Below, one piece after another: positions 1 through 9,032 of a stretch of 64,000 nt of DNA (positions are counted from its first letter, which is position 1; each line of letters opens with the position of its first letter). Below the pieces are notes generated by a model, which was given only the letters and a program-made list of their open reading frames with translations, was not told the DNA's origin and did no database searches. A program made the translations under genes and the position numbers. This DNA comes from Nitrospiraceae bacterium (GTDB lineage: Bacteria; Nitrospirota; Nitrospiria; Nitrospirales; Nitrospiraceae), in NCBI GenBank assembly GCA_009692155.1, contig SHZW01000007.1, positions 1 to 64,000 on the forward strand. Direction: 5' to 3'.

Positions 1-1
1 C

Positions 2-151
2 ACGGCCAACACCTACCTGCACCTGTCTCCTGGGGGGAACCGGAGCGCCGTAGATCTGCTGGACGGAGCCCCGAAAGAGCCTGTTTTAGACGGGAACCGT
101 GACCGGAACCGTGATAGTGAAGGGGCGGTTGAAGTTAAGTCTTTGGTTTAG
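2..151 (+). CDS. Tyrosine recombinase/integrase C-terminal fragment (runs off the window start)
   Basis: Frame 2 reads TANTYLHLSPGGNRSAVDLLDG...SLV*, matching the Y-x-H-L-S-P..RSAV..LD pattern at phage integrase C-termini. Confidence 0.6.
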   Translation, partial: TANTYLHLSPGGNRSAVDLLDGAPKEPVLDGNRDRNRDSEGAVEVKSLV

Positions 152-335
152 TAGCAAATACGGTCGCGTCGCAGGAGACGTACTTGATCTGCTTCATCGG
201 AATGATGGTCACTTCCAGCGCGGTATCCACTTCCAGCACTTCCATGTCCTCGCTGATGGTGTGCCGGATGGCGTCTTTCACCAGCAATTCCTGATTATCC
301 ACGAAAACCACTTTCACCCAATAGGTCACGTCCAA
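135..335 (-). CDS. Hypothetical protein, 66 aa
   Basis: ORF MDVTYWVKVVFVDNQELLVKDAIRHTISED...; protein-like composition. Confidence 0.5.
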   Translation of the reverse strand: MDVTYWVKVVFVDNQELLVKDAIRHTISEDMEVLEVDTALEVTIIPMKQIKYVSCDATVFATKPKT

Positions 336-359
336 CCCCCTTCGTCGTGTGCGTGCGGC

Positions 360-806
360 TTATTCATCCTCTTCCGGATTGATCGGATTCATTCCCAGCG
401 GTTTGCACAATTCAAGAATTTTCCGGTCCGTGCTGACGACTGACAGACGTAACGATCGAAATTCGTACGCGAGCATGAGATGGACGGCCTGGGGCGCGCG
501 CAGCACAGGAAAGTCGAGGAGCAGTTGCTTGGTGGCCGTGAACGTCTCGCTTGTCGGCGTGGCGAAGTGGTAGACCCCGCGCATGGATTCGGCTTCGAAT
601 TTTAAGAGCACCGAGTACCAGTCGTCGCGGGTCAACTGCCCTTCGCGTGCCTTGAGCGCAAACAATGCGTAGAACTCGGTGATTGTGGGGCCTCCGACGA
701 TGATCGTTTTCTCCCGCTTGGTCATCAGGCTGTTGACGATGCGGGAGCCACGTTCGCGGCTGTAGCGCTTGACGAGCGCCGTGGAGTCAAAATAGTAGTA
801 CGGCAT
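360..806 (-). CDS. PIN-domain protein (VapC-like toxin)
   Basis: MPYYYFDSTALVKRYSRERGS... PIN N-terminal motif; start codon overlaps the stop of the upstream small gene (TAATG). Confidence 0.8.
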   Translation of the reverse strand: MPYYYFDSTALVKRYSRERGSRIVNSLMTKREKTIIVGGPTITEFYALFALKAREGQLTRDDWYSVLLKFEAESMRGVYHFATPTSETFTATKQLLLDFPVLRAPQAVHLMLAYEFRSLRLSVVSTDRKILELCKPLGMNPINPEEDE

Positions 807-1060
807 TAGGCTCTCCTCGAGACGATGAACTCTGCAAGGGCTGTGCGGAGCTTGGACAGGCGGTCCTGGATTTCTTCGATGGGCAGCTCCTCGTAGCCCT
901 GCCGCCGGAGAGGGGTCAGCAGACTGGCCTGGTTCACCGCCTCCGTGTCGCGCTTGAGCCGCTCTACGGCCAGTTGCTTGGAGACGCGGCTGGGCATTTT
1001 TCGGCGAGATCCCGTGTCATGGGACTCGGATGAATCGGAACGGGTCGAGCGATTCTTCAT
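806..1060 (-). CDS. Putative antitoxin partner of the PIN protein
   Basis: MKNRSTRSDSSESHDTGSRRKMPSRVSKQLAVERL...; translationally coupled to the PIN gene. Confidence 0.55.
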   Translation of the reverse strand: MKNRSTRSDSSESHDTGSRRKMPSRVSKQLAVERLKRDTEAVNQASLLTPLRRQGYEELPIEEIQDRLSKLRTALAEFIVSRRA

Positions 1061-1067
1061 CGTCTCC

Positions 1068-2228
1068 TCATAGTGGTGGTTTGTGAGCAGCCGGTGTCTC
1101 TTCGCCACGCGTGCTTTGTTGCGGGCAAGCGGCCGGAGGGAGATTTGCCGGCTGGTTCTGGTCCCCGTAGACGTACCCGGCCAGCGTCCTGGCCAGTTCC
1201 GACGAGACTTCTTGTTGCATGACACGGACAGCCTTCGCCGTGGCTTCGGCCTGCGTCAAATGCCCTTCCCGCTCTCCGCGCGAAACGGCCCCGACAACAT
1301 GCTGCGTGCCTGATTCCAGAATGACAAAATCGCTGCACCAACGGACATAGCGGAAGCGAGGATCGGGCACGTCTATATCGAACAGCCGCACCGTGCCTTT
1401 GACCAGTAGCTCCAACGGTTTGCCTCCATCCCGTCCGGCTGCCGGCTCTTCGGCGCCGGCCGGCTTGGCCGTCACCGGCAGCCCTTCCCGGACCAGTCCT
1501 TCGATGACGGCGCGGCGAACCGGCTCAATCTGATCTCCCAGGACCTCCACGCTGACCAACAGGTGAGCAGCCATAAACTGTTCGAGCGCTCCTGTCAACT
1601 CTGCGACGCGATGTCGGGACGGTGTCCCCTGCCCGCTCGCCCTGATCACGCGGAGATCGGCATTGTAGGCTTCCCGGAGCACGAGATTCTTGATTGCGCG
1701 CCGCAGGCTGCGGATTGTGACGAGTGTATCCGCCGTGTGGCGGGATTCCGCCAGATCCGTCTCTGTTGTGCGATCGAGTTCCGTCATCCGTTCGGCGAGG
1801 GCCGTGGTGGCTTGCGCGCGATGCATGCCGGCCAAAACATGATGCTGCCTGCTTGCGGGATTCACCCAGGCATCCAGAATGCGGACGCTTTCCAGGACCT
1901 TGTCCGTGGAGACGCGGGTCAGTTGATCCAGCGTCAGCCGGCGCTCCGTGTTCGCTTGGCCCTTGGCTTCCAACAGGAGGAAGGATTCCCAGTCCTTGGA
2001 CTCCGCTTCAACCTTGGCCGTGAAGACCCGGGCGACGGCACCGTAGGCCCGCTCCTCGGCGGCAGGCCGCGAATCGGCCTGCCCGACGCCCAACAGGTAT
2101 TGGTCGGCGGGATAGTCCCTGCTGTTCCCTTCGACCCAGGCCGGTTGCGTACGGTGGCCCGCGCACCCGGCGAGCACGCCGTTCATGGCCACAAGCACGA
2201 TGATCAGGACTGTGCGGGACTTCAACAT
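1068..2228 (-). CDS. LPP20-family-like lipoprotein
   Basis: Lipobox LAGC after MLKSRTVLIIVLVAMNGV; QPAWVEG..., YLLGVGQA.S...A...A similar to the LPP20 pattern. Confidence 0.6.
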   Translation of the reverse strand: MLKSRTVLIIVLVAMNGVLAGCAGHRTQPAWVEGNSRDYPADQYLLGVGQADSRPAAEERAYGAVARVFTAKVEAESKDWESFLLLEAKGQANTERRLTLDQLTRVSTDKVLESVRILDAWVNPASRQHHVLAGMHRAQATTALAERMTELDRTTETDLAESRHTADTLVTIRSLRRAIKNLVLREAYNADLRVIRASGQGTPSRHRVAELTGALEQFMAAHLLVSVEVLGDQIEPVRRAVIEGLVREGLPVTAKPAGAEEPAAGRDGGKPLELLVKGTVRLFDIDVPDPRFRYVRWCSDFVILESGTQHVVGAVSRGEREGHLTQAEATAKAVRVMQQEVSSELARTLAGYVYGDQNQPANLPPAACPQQSTRGEETPAAHKPPL

Positions 2229-2290
2229 AACCGTCCCTCCATATTCTTTCGTTTTTGACACATCACGCGTCACCCTCACGCATCACGGAC

Positions 2291-3784
2291 TTACGGCATC
2301 ACCCGTTCCGTGAAGAACTTGGTTTCCCCGCCGCGCAACGTGACGGCGTGGACGGCTTCGCGCCCAACCGGCCCGCCGCCCTTGCCGATGGGGCGGATGC
2401 GCAGCTCGTAGGAACCGGGCGGCACCCACAGCCGCGCGACGTGAATTTCATCCGGCAGAGTTTGCCAGATTCGTTTGTCCGCTTCCTCCGTGGAGATCGC
2501 CAGAGCCTTGGCCAGGCTGCCGACCAACAGGCCGATCAGCTGTCCCATGGCATCCCGCCCGGCGGCGGCCCGCGCGCCGCGTGCGAAGCCTTCGGCGGCT
2601 GCATATTTCACCGCGCCGCGCGCCACGGCTTTCACGGCCACGCTGTTGAACTCGTCGGAGAATTGTTTGGCCGCCAGCGCGCTCACATCCTGCACCAGTT
2701 CGGTCCGGGTGCCGTGGGTTCCGTCGGCACCGACCAGGTTCACCTGCCCGAAGGCCACGGCGGTCTTCCTCGGAACCAGCCTCGGCAGCGCGACCCGGAC
2801 GACGCGACCGTTCAAGCCATACAGTGCGCTCTCCACGGCGCGCGCTTCCCGCTGGTTCGTGTTGGGGCCGATTGCCTGCTTGGTCACCAGGACCAGCCGC
2901 AGGGCGTCGAGGCTGATGGGAAGGTCGAGAAACTGGTCCTCCTTGCGCGGCGCGCTGCCATTATAACTGACCACGACGACCTGGGCGAGTTGCTGTAGGT
3001 CGGCGGACGGCTGCCAGGGCGTGTCGGCAAAGGCCTCCCGGTACTGCTCGTGTTCGTCGGTCAGATGGAGCGTGTCGGTGATGCGGAGGAGATCGGTCCT
3101 GAGCATGGGCGGCGTCGGCGTCCGCGACCAGGCCCGCGCGGCCAGATAGGTGTCGTAGGCTTTCCGGTAGGCAATGAAGGCGTCGCTGAATTCGCCCGCT
3201 GCTTCGTACAGGACGCCACTCAGGTACCGGGCCAGGCCGTCGTCCTTGTAGGCGTCCGGCTTGTCTCCCACCCGATCGGCGAGGACATTCAAGCGGTGAT
3301 CCACGCGCCGCGCTTCCACGAGCGCATCCTGGAGATTGCCGCCCACCGCATAGTTGAGCGCCTTGAGCACGTTGAGCATGACCTGCTCGTAAGGGGCTCC
3401 TTCGAAGGGAAGCTCGGTATCGTTGTAGAGAAATGCCCTGGCTTCGGTGGTGATCCGGCGGGTATAGAGCTGTTCGACTTCCTGATCTGCCTTGTCGAGC
3501 ACGGCGGTGCTCTCTTCGTAGCGGCTGGCCAGGTGAAGTGTCATGCCGCGGTCCATGCGATAGAGGACCTGGCTCTTGGCGTCATAGTCTTTATGGGCCT
3601 CTTCGACGATGGCGTCGGCGCGCTGGACATCCCCCGTCCGCAGGCTTTCTTCGATCAGCGCGTACCGGTTGGTGGCCGGACCGCAGGCGCTCAGAAGAAG
3701 CGCCAGCAGAACGATGGGGACAAGCGAGGACGAATGACGCGCGATCACGGGTGGCGCGCTGAGTGGGCTAGCAGGCTTGAACAA
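2291..3784 (-). CDS. Lipoprotein, COG3014-like, TPR-like N-terminal half
   Basis: Lipobox LLSACG; ...YEQVMLNVLKALNYAVGGNLQDALVEARR... typical of COG3014 proteins. Confidence 0.65.
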   Translation of the reverse strand: MFKPASPLSAPPVIARHSSSLVPIVLLALLLSACGPATNRYALIEESLRTGDVQRADAIVEEAHKDYDAKSQVLYRMDRGMTLHLASRYEESTAVLDKADQEVEQLYTRRITTEARAFLYNDTELPFEGAPYEQVMLNVLKALNYAVGGNLQDALVEARRVDHRLNVLADRVGDKPDAYKDDGLARYLSGVLYEAAGEFSDAFIAYRKAYDTYLAARAWSRTPTPPMLRTDLLRITDTLHLTDEHEQYREAFADTPWQPSADLQQLAQVVVVSYNGSAPRKEDQFLDLPISLDALRLVLVTKQAIGPNTNQREARAVESALYGLNGRVVRVALPRLVPRKTAVAFGQVNLVGADGTHGTRTELVQDVSALAAKQFSDEFNSVAVKAVARGAVKYAAAEGFARGARAAAGRDAMGQLIGLLVGSLAKALAISTEEADKRIWQTLPDEIHVARLWVPPGSYELRIRPIGKGGGPVGREAVHAVTLRGGETKFFTERVMP

Positions 3785-3796
3785 GACCCGTGGGGC

Positions 3797-4456
3797 CTAG
3801 AATACTGTTCGTTTACGCTCGACGACTTTCTTGATTTTCTTCTGCCCGAACCACGCCTTGACGTTGCTTTCCAAATCGACCAGTTCCAGGTCCACCTGGT
3901 AAAACACTGCCTTGACCCCGTCTGCTTCATCGAGGATCGTCGAGATGTACCCCTTCATCATGTAGTCGGCGCCGACCTCTTTGCCGGGAGCTTTTTGCGT
4001 ATCTTCACGGGCGTGCATGGCCTGCTCCTCCCGTTCCTGGCGAATCTCTTCCCGCTCGCCGCGGCCGGCGACGAAGGTCACTTTTTGGGAGTTGACCAGT
4101 TCCCGTTGCAGATCGGTCACGAACGTCTGGACATTGATGTGTTCGTGGCTCTTGTTCGTGATCATGCCGACGACGACGACCGGCTGCTTCCCTCGATGGC
4201 TTCTGGTGTAATTGTCCAGCCAGGGCGTGCCAAGGGCTTCCTTGACCATCCCTTCGGCAACCATCCGTGAATCCGTGTCGTTCCACCGCCCGCTCAGGTC
4301 CGTGACGACACCCGCGTCCACGCGGGTGACTTTCGTTTCAGCCCCGCAACCGGCCAGGATGGTCAGCATGGCGAAGGCGAGCATCAAGGAAGTGCTGAGT
4401 GCTGAGTGCTGAGTGCTGAGGGTATACTTTTCTGCGCAGTCTTGTCCCATCGTCAT
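3797..4456 (-). CDS. LpoB-like penicillin-binding protein activator lipoprotein (start may be 4384)
   Basis: MLAFAMLTILAGCGAE lipobox; ...PVVVVGMITNKSHEHINVQTFVTDLQRELVNSQKVTFV... LpoB pattern. Confidence 0.7.
   Translation of the reverse strand: MTMGQDCAEKYTLSTQHSALSTSLMLAFAMLTILAGCGAETKVTRVDAGVVTDLSGRWNDTDSRMVAEGMVKEALGTPWLDNYTRSHRGKQPVVVVGMITNKSHEHINVQTFVTDLQRELVNSQKVTFVAGRGEREEIRQEREEQAMHAREDTQKAPGKEVGADYMMKGYISTILDEADGVKAVFYQVDLELVDLESNVKAWFGQKKIKKVVERKRTVF
4391..4420. repeat. Heptamer array (AGTGCTG)4
   Basis: Exact 7-nt tandem repeat. Confidence 0.95.
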
Positions 4457-4488
4457 TCCTTGCTCCTCATGCCTTACTCCTCACGGTT
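4454..4488. repeat. Degenerate heptamer array (cattcct/tgctcct/catgcct/tactcct/cacggtt)
   Basis: 7-nt phase kept over five units. Confidence 0.6.
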
Positions 4489-5053
4489 ACTTCGGTGCTT
4501 GCTTGGTCTCTTCTTTTTCTAGTTTCTCGAACAGGCGGTCGGCGTTTTTCCGGACGAAGTCACGGACTTCCGCGTTCAGTTCTTTCGACTCTTCGAGCTT
4601 ATTCTTGACGTCTTTGAGATCCAGTTTGGCGAGCACGTAGTAGATGCCGCTGTCTTCATCCTTGTATCGCTCGATGGGCCGGACCCCATTCAGCGTGACG
4701 GCGGAGAACGTCTTGATCGCCCGCTCCACGTTCTGCTCTTCGGTGGATTTGGTGAAGTCGTTGGCAGAGGTGGAAGCTGCGTAGTCCTTCATGAGATAGG
4801 CCGAGTAGGTCTGGAAGTTCTTGGCGATTTCGGCGCGCGCCCGGTTTTCCGCCGCGTCCCAGGCCAGCGGCTCGTTTTTGATGCCGAAGATCGAGCCGAC
4901 GCCGTAGAAAGCCTTGTCGTCCTTGCCGTTCATGACGCCGGAGCCTTGAGTGACCCATTTCGGGGTGCCGCTGCAAGCCACCAGGCCGATGACGAGGATA
5001 GCGGCTAGGCTTCCGCGCATCGCTTGTGAAATCCCGTGGACTGTGGACATCAT
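4487..5053 (-). CDS. LPP20-family lipoprotein
   Basis: Lipobox LVAC; TPKWVTQGSGVMNGKDDKAFYGVGSIFGIKN...AENRARAEIAKNF. Confidence 0.7.
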   Translation of the reverse strand: MMSTVHGISQAMRGSLAAILVIGLVACSGTPKWVTQGSGVMNGKDDKAFYGVGSIFGIKNEPLAWDAAENRARAEIAKNFQTYSAYLMKDYAASTSANDFTKSTEEQNVERAIKTFSAVTLNGVRPIERYKDEDSGIYYVLAKLDLKDVKNKLEESKELNAEVRDFVRKNADRLFEKLEKEETKQAPK

Positions 5054-5235
5054 GGGTGCATCCTCCTTGGTGTGAAGCTCGATCGGGCTGCTGGAGCCGT
5101 GTTCACTGTTGTGTCCTCATCTAAAAATAATGCTAACATGCACCCCCAGACCTGTCAACGCGACGGAGCAGAGCGGGTTGATACGGAAAATCAGTCGTTC
5201 CCAGGTATGGGAGGTTTTTTACGAAGGGGGTGCTT

Positions 5236-5406
5236 GTGGCTGACGTCAAGGTGGAGGATGGCATCATTTCCGTCAAAGACCTGGTGGTGCAGGACCCAAA
5301 GGCGGCTGCCGTGCTGATGGAATATCCGGAGGCCAAATGGCCGGAGATTACGCGCCGGGCGTTGAAGATCGGGCTGGGCTATTTGAAAGGCGGCGCTCAG
5401 GGCTAA
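5236..5406 (+). CDS. Hypothetical small protein, 56 aa (GTG start, possibly 5230)
   Basis: VADVKVEDGIISVKDLVVQDPKAAAVLMEYPEAKWPEITRRALKIGLGYLKGGAQG*; purine-rich upstream AAGGGGG. Confidence 0.55.
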   Translation: MADVKVEDGIISVKDLVVQDPKAAAVLMEYPEAKWPEITRRALKIGLGYLKGGAQG

Positions 5407-5468
5407 AGAATACAGAGCATATGGCTAATGGCCTCTAGCTATGAAACTTCTTCTGCGCATTCCGTCGG

Positions 5469-5496
5469 AGCTATCAGCTATTTGCTATAAGCTATA
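5469..5496. repeat. Degenerate heptamer array (agctatc/agctatt/tgctata/agctata)
   Basis: 7-nt phase kept over four units. Confidence 0.8.
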
Positions 5497-5502
5497 CGCT
5501 TT

Positions 5503-6849
5503 TCATTTCGTGCCGGCTTTCTCGATGTAGTCCTTGGCCCTGGCTTCCGTCCCGCCGGTTTCCAGATATTTTCTGTACGACTCCAGGGCTTTGTTCTGAT
5601 CCTTCAAATCTTCGGCGTAGAGATCTCCGAGAACCAGCAGCGCGTCCGAGTTGTCCGGATTCAGGGCCAGCGCGCGTTGCATTGCCTGTTCCGCTTCCTT
5701 GTATTGCTGCTTCTTCAGCAGAATGAGTCCCTGTGTGTAGTGCGAGTCCGGATTCTCCGCCGCATACTTGACGGCCTGGTTCGCCGCGATCAGCGCGTCA
5801 TCCTGATTGGACAGATATTCCATCAGCACGTAGCTTTTTAAAATATACGCGTCGCCGTAGGTGGGGTTGTATTCCAGGGCCTTGTTCAGGCTGTTCAGCG
5901 CCTCCTGCGGCGGGCGTTGCTGCTGCAGCGTTGTGAAGGCCAGATCGTACAGTTCCTTGGCCGCCTCGACGCGCTCCGCGTCTGTTTTCGGCTCGCCGCC
6001 GGCCCGGAATGTCCCTCTCTTGCCCTCGACCAGAATCATGTCTCCGTCTCCGTCGAGGCGTACAATTTGGGGATGCTGCTTGCCGGCCGTGGCCTTTTCA
6101 ACCTGCTGCTTGCTATAGGTTCCGAGTTCACTCACCATCAGCCAGCCGTTTTTGTCTGTGTCTGCCGCGCCCTGCAAGCCGGCGGTGAGTGCGCGCAGGA
6201 ACAGGCTCTGCCCGTCCTTTTGTGCAGTGGCCTCCCCTTTATTAGCCGCCGTGAGGACCTGCACGGCCCTCTTGTCCGTCTCTTCTTCCGGCGCGCCGCG
6301 GCCTTCCAGCGACAACTGCTGCGGGGCTGTGATGTCCCATCCACTGACACCGGCATTGATGATAAACAGAATGTGTTTGGACATCACCCTCCGGGAGAAA
6401 TCCTTCAGGTCGTCCAGCGTCACGGCTTTGGCGGCGTTGTTGATCTGGGCATCCCAGGGAACCAGATAGCCCAGGTCCTTGCCACTGCTGTCTCGCGTGA
6501 CGCCGGCGTGGCCGGCATAGAAGATCACGACACGGTCCTGACGTCCGACCTTGCGCAGCAGCACATCATTGAGAATATATTGCATGCTCTTGAAGCTGGC
6601 CTGTTTGTCGTATACCTCGACCACTTCTTCGAATCCGAGTTTACGCAGGGCCGCAGCCAGGACTTTGCCGTCGGCGACCGGTGTCGTCAGTTTGGGAGCC
6701 AGAAGATAATCGTTGATGCCGAAGATGACGGCCCAGGATTTGTAGTACAGACCTTCGGGGCGGCCGAGCTGGGCGTCTGCTGCAGTGACGGCAAGAAAAA
6801 CGGCGGCTATGGCGGAAAGAAGAGTCCGTGTCGTCCGGCCGGGATTCAT
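5503..6849 (-). CDS. Secreted caspase-like (C14) domain plus TPR protein, apparently lacking the catalytic Cys
   Basis: Signal peptide; SWAVIFGINDY, VVIFYAGHAG (His); expected DAC[FH]SG reads INAGVSG; C-terminal TPRs. Confidence 0.8.
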   Translation of the reverse strand: MNPGRTTRTLLSAIAAVFLAVTAADAQLGRPEGLYYKSWAVIFGINDYLLAPKLTTPVADGKVLAAALRKLGFEEVVEVYDKQASFKSMQYILNDVLLRKVGRQDRVVIFYAGHAGVTRDSSGKDLGYLVPWDAQINNAAKAVTLDDLKDFSRRVMSKHILFIINAGVSGWDITAPQQLSLEGRGAPEEETDKRAVQVLTAANKGEATAQKDGQSLFLRALTAGLQGAADTDKNGWLMVSELGTYSKQQVEKATAGKQHPQIVRLDGDGDMILVEGKRGTFRAGGEPKTDAERVEAAKELYDLAFTTLQQQRPPQEALNSLNKALEYNPTYGDAYILKSYVLMEYLSNQDDALIAANQAVKYAAENPDSHYTQGLILLKKQQYKEAEQAMQRALALNPDNSDALLVLGDLYAEDLKDQNKALESYRKYLETGGTEARAKDYIEKAGTK

Positions 6850-6951
6850 GGGCGCATGCTACAGCCCGGTTCTCAAAAGTGTCAAGGGAACCATCTTGCA
6901 GATCGTCAGGCGAGTTGAGCATAATGGCGCGCACGCAAGCGAGGGAATCCC

Positions 6952-8850
6952 ATGACAGAGCCGGCAGAGAAGTTCGAATCACTCCTCCACGAGAAACGGG
7001 TCATCCACCCGACCGCAGAAACCAAAGCACGGACCTACATCAAAGACTACGAGTCCGCTTATAAGCAGTCCATTGCCGATCCGGAGGCTTTTTGGAGCCA
7101 GGCGGCGAAGGAATTGGAATGGTTCTCGCCCTGGTCCAAAGTCCTGGAGTGGAACTATCCCTGGGCCAAGTGGTTTATCGGTGCCACCTGCAACATCTCC
7201 TATAACTGTCTCGACCGGCACGTCAAAACCTGGCGCAAGAACAAAGTCGCAGTCATCTGGGTTGGCGAACAGGGCGAGGAACGCATCTTCACCTATGCGG
7301 AACTCCATCGCCAGGTGAACCGCTGCGCTAATGCGCTGAAGGCCCTTGGTCTCAAAAAAGGCGACCGGGTCACCATCTACATGCCGAAGATTCCCGAACA
7401 GATCGTCGCCATGCTGGCCTGTGCTCGGATCGGCCTCATTCATAGCGTGGTCTATTCCGGCTTCAGCGCGCCTGCCTTGCAGTCCCGGATTCAGGATTGT
7501 GAAGCGCGGCTGGTCATCACGGCCGATGTCGGCTATGACCGCAGCAAGGTCATCAATCTCAAAACTGTCGTGGATCAGGCCGTGGCCAAGTGTCCGACCG
7601 TGGAGAAAGTCGTGGTGGTTCGGCGCCAGCAGCCAGCTGTTCCCCTCTCAGCGCTTAAGGAAATTGACTGGCACGACTGGCTGAAGGACCAAAAGGCGAC
7701 GTGCGAGCCGGAAAAGCTGGATGCCGAAACGCCGCTGTATATCCTGTATACCTCCGGTACGACCGGCAAACCCAAGGGTGTCGTGCACGTCCATGGTGGC
7801 TACATGGTCGGGACTTATCTCACCGCCAAGTATGTCTTCGATCTGCACGATGACGATATCTATTTCTGCGTGGCCGATCCCGGCTGGGTCACCGGACACA
7901 GCTATATTGTCTATGGTCCGTTGCTCAACGGCGCGACAATTTTGACCGCCGAAGGCAAGCCGGACTATCCAAACCCAGGCCGCTGGTGGAGCATCATCGA
8001 GCAGTACGGTGTGACGGTGTTTTACACGACGCCGACTGCGATCCGGCTGCTGATGAAATACGGCGAGGATTGGCCGAAGAAGTACGATCTGTCCTCATTG
8101 CGAGTGCTCGGCAGCGTCGGCGAGCCGATCAATCCGGAAGCCTGGGAATGGTTCTATCACGTGACCGGCAGCAAGTATCCGATCATGGACACTTGGTGGC
8201 AGACGGAAACTGGCGCGATCCTGATCACGCCCCTCCCCTCCGTCATGCTGAAGCCGGGTTCGGCCACGCGGCCCTTCCTGGGCATCGAAGCTGACGTGGT
8301 GGATCGTGAGGGCAAGAGCGTGCCGGCCAATACCGGCGGATTCGCCGTGATCAAGACGCCCTGGCCCTCGATGATGCGCACCATTTACAAGGATCCGGAG
8401 CGGTACAAGACCTATTGGAATACGATCCCTAACTGCTACACGGCGGGCGACGTCTGCCGGAAGGACGAAGACGGCTACATGTGGTTCATGGGTCGGGCTG
8501 ATGATGTGATCAAGGTTGCGGGCAACCGGATCGGGACTGCCGAGGTGGAGAGCGCCTTAGTGAGTCACCATTCGGTTGCGGAAGCGGCGGTGATCGGCGT
8601 GCCGCACAAGACAGCCGGTGAAGCCATCAAGGCGTTCGTGATTCTGAAGCAGGGCGAGAAGGAAAGTGAGGAACTGATCAAGGAACTCATGGAGCACGTA
8701 GGCAAGGAACTGGGCAAGATCGCCGTGCCGAGGGCGATTGATATCGTGCCATCGCTCCCCAAGACGCGCTCCGGCAAGATCATGCGGCGGGTGCTGAAAG
8801 CCAAGGAACTGGGCCAGGATCCGGGCGATATTTCAACGCTGGAAGAATAA
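6952..8850 (+). CDS. acs: Acetyl-CoA synthetase
   Basis: YTSGTTGKPKGVVH, WWQTETGAILITPLP, GRADDVIKVAGNRIGTAEVE, KTRSGKIMRR motifs; 632 aa. Confidence 0.95.
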   Translation: MTEPAEKFESLLHEKRVIHPTAETKARTYIKDYESAYKQSIADPEAFWSQAAKELEWFSPWSKVLEWNYPWAKWFIGATCNISYNCLDRHVKTWRKNKVAVIWVGEQGEERIFTYAELHRQVNRCANALKALGLKKGDRVTIYMPKIPEQIVAMLACARIGLIHSVVYSGFSAPALQSRIQDCEARLVITADVGYDRSKVINLKTVVDQAVAKCPTVEKVVVVRRQQPAVPLSALKEIDWHDWLKDQKATCEPEKLDAETPLYILYTSGTTGKPKGVVHVHGGYMVGTYLTAKYVFDLHDDDIYFCVADPGWVTGHSYIVYGPLLNGATILTAEGKPDYPNPGRWWSIIEQYGVTVFYTTPTAIRLLMKYGEDWPKKYDLSSLRVLGSVGEPINPEAWEWFYHVTGSKYPIMDTWWQTETGAILITPLPSVMLKPGSATRPFLGIEADVVDREGKSVPANTGGFAVIKTPWPSMMRTIYKDPERYKTYWNTIPNCYTAGDVCRKDEDGYMWFMGRADDVIKVAGNRIGTAEVESALVSHHSVAEAAVIGVPHKTAGEAIKAFVILKQGEKESEELIKELMEHVGKELGKIAVPRAIDIVPSLPKTRSGKIMRRVLKAKELGQDPGDISTLEE

Positions 8851-9032
8851 GTGAAGCGTCGTGCGGGATCGAAGGTTCGTGCCAAGCCGACACGCAGGAG
8901 CCAGCGGAAGAGGGTTGTCCCTAGCAAGGTGAGCAGCAAGTTTGCGGCGGCGGCTCGATTTGCTTCCAAGTTGAAGGATGCGGAGACTACCCCTGACGAT
9001 CTTTTCTCTAAACTACCGCTAAAACTGCCCTG

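Noticed and set aside
3050-4270. 406-aa plus-strand ORF across lipoprotein genes
   Set aside because: Antisense to two well-supported lipoprotein genes; no domain signature.
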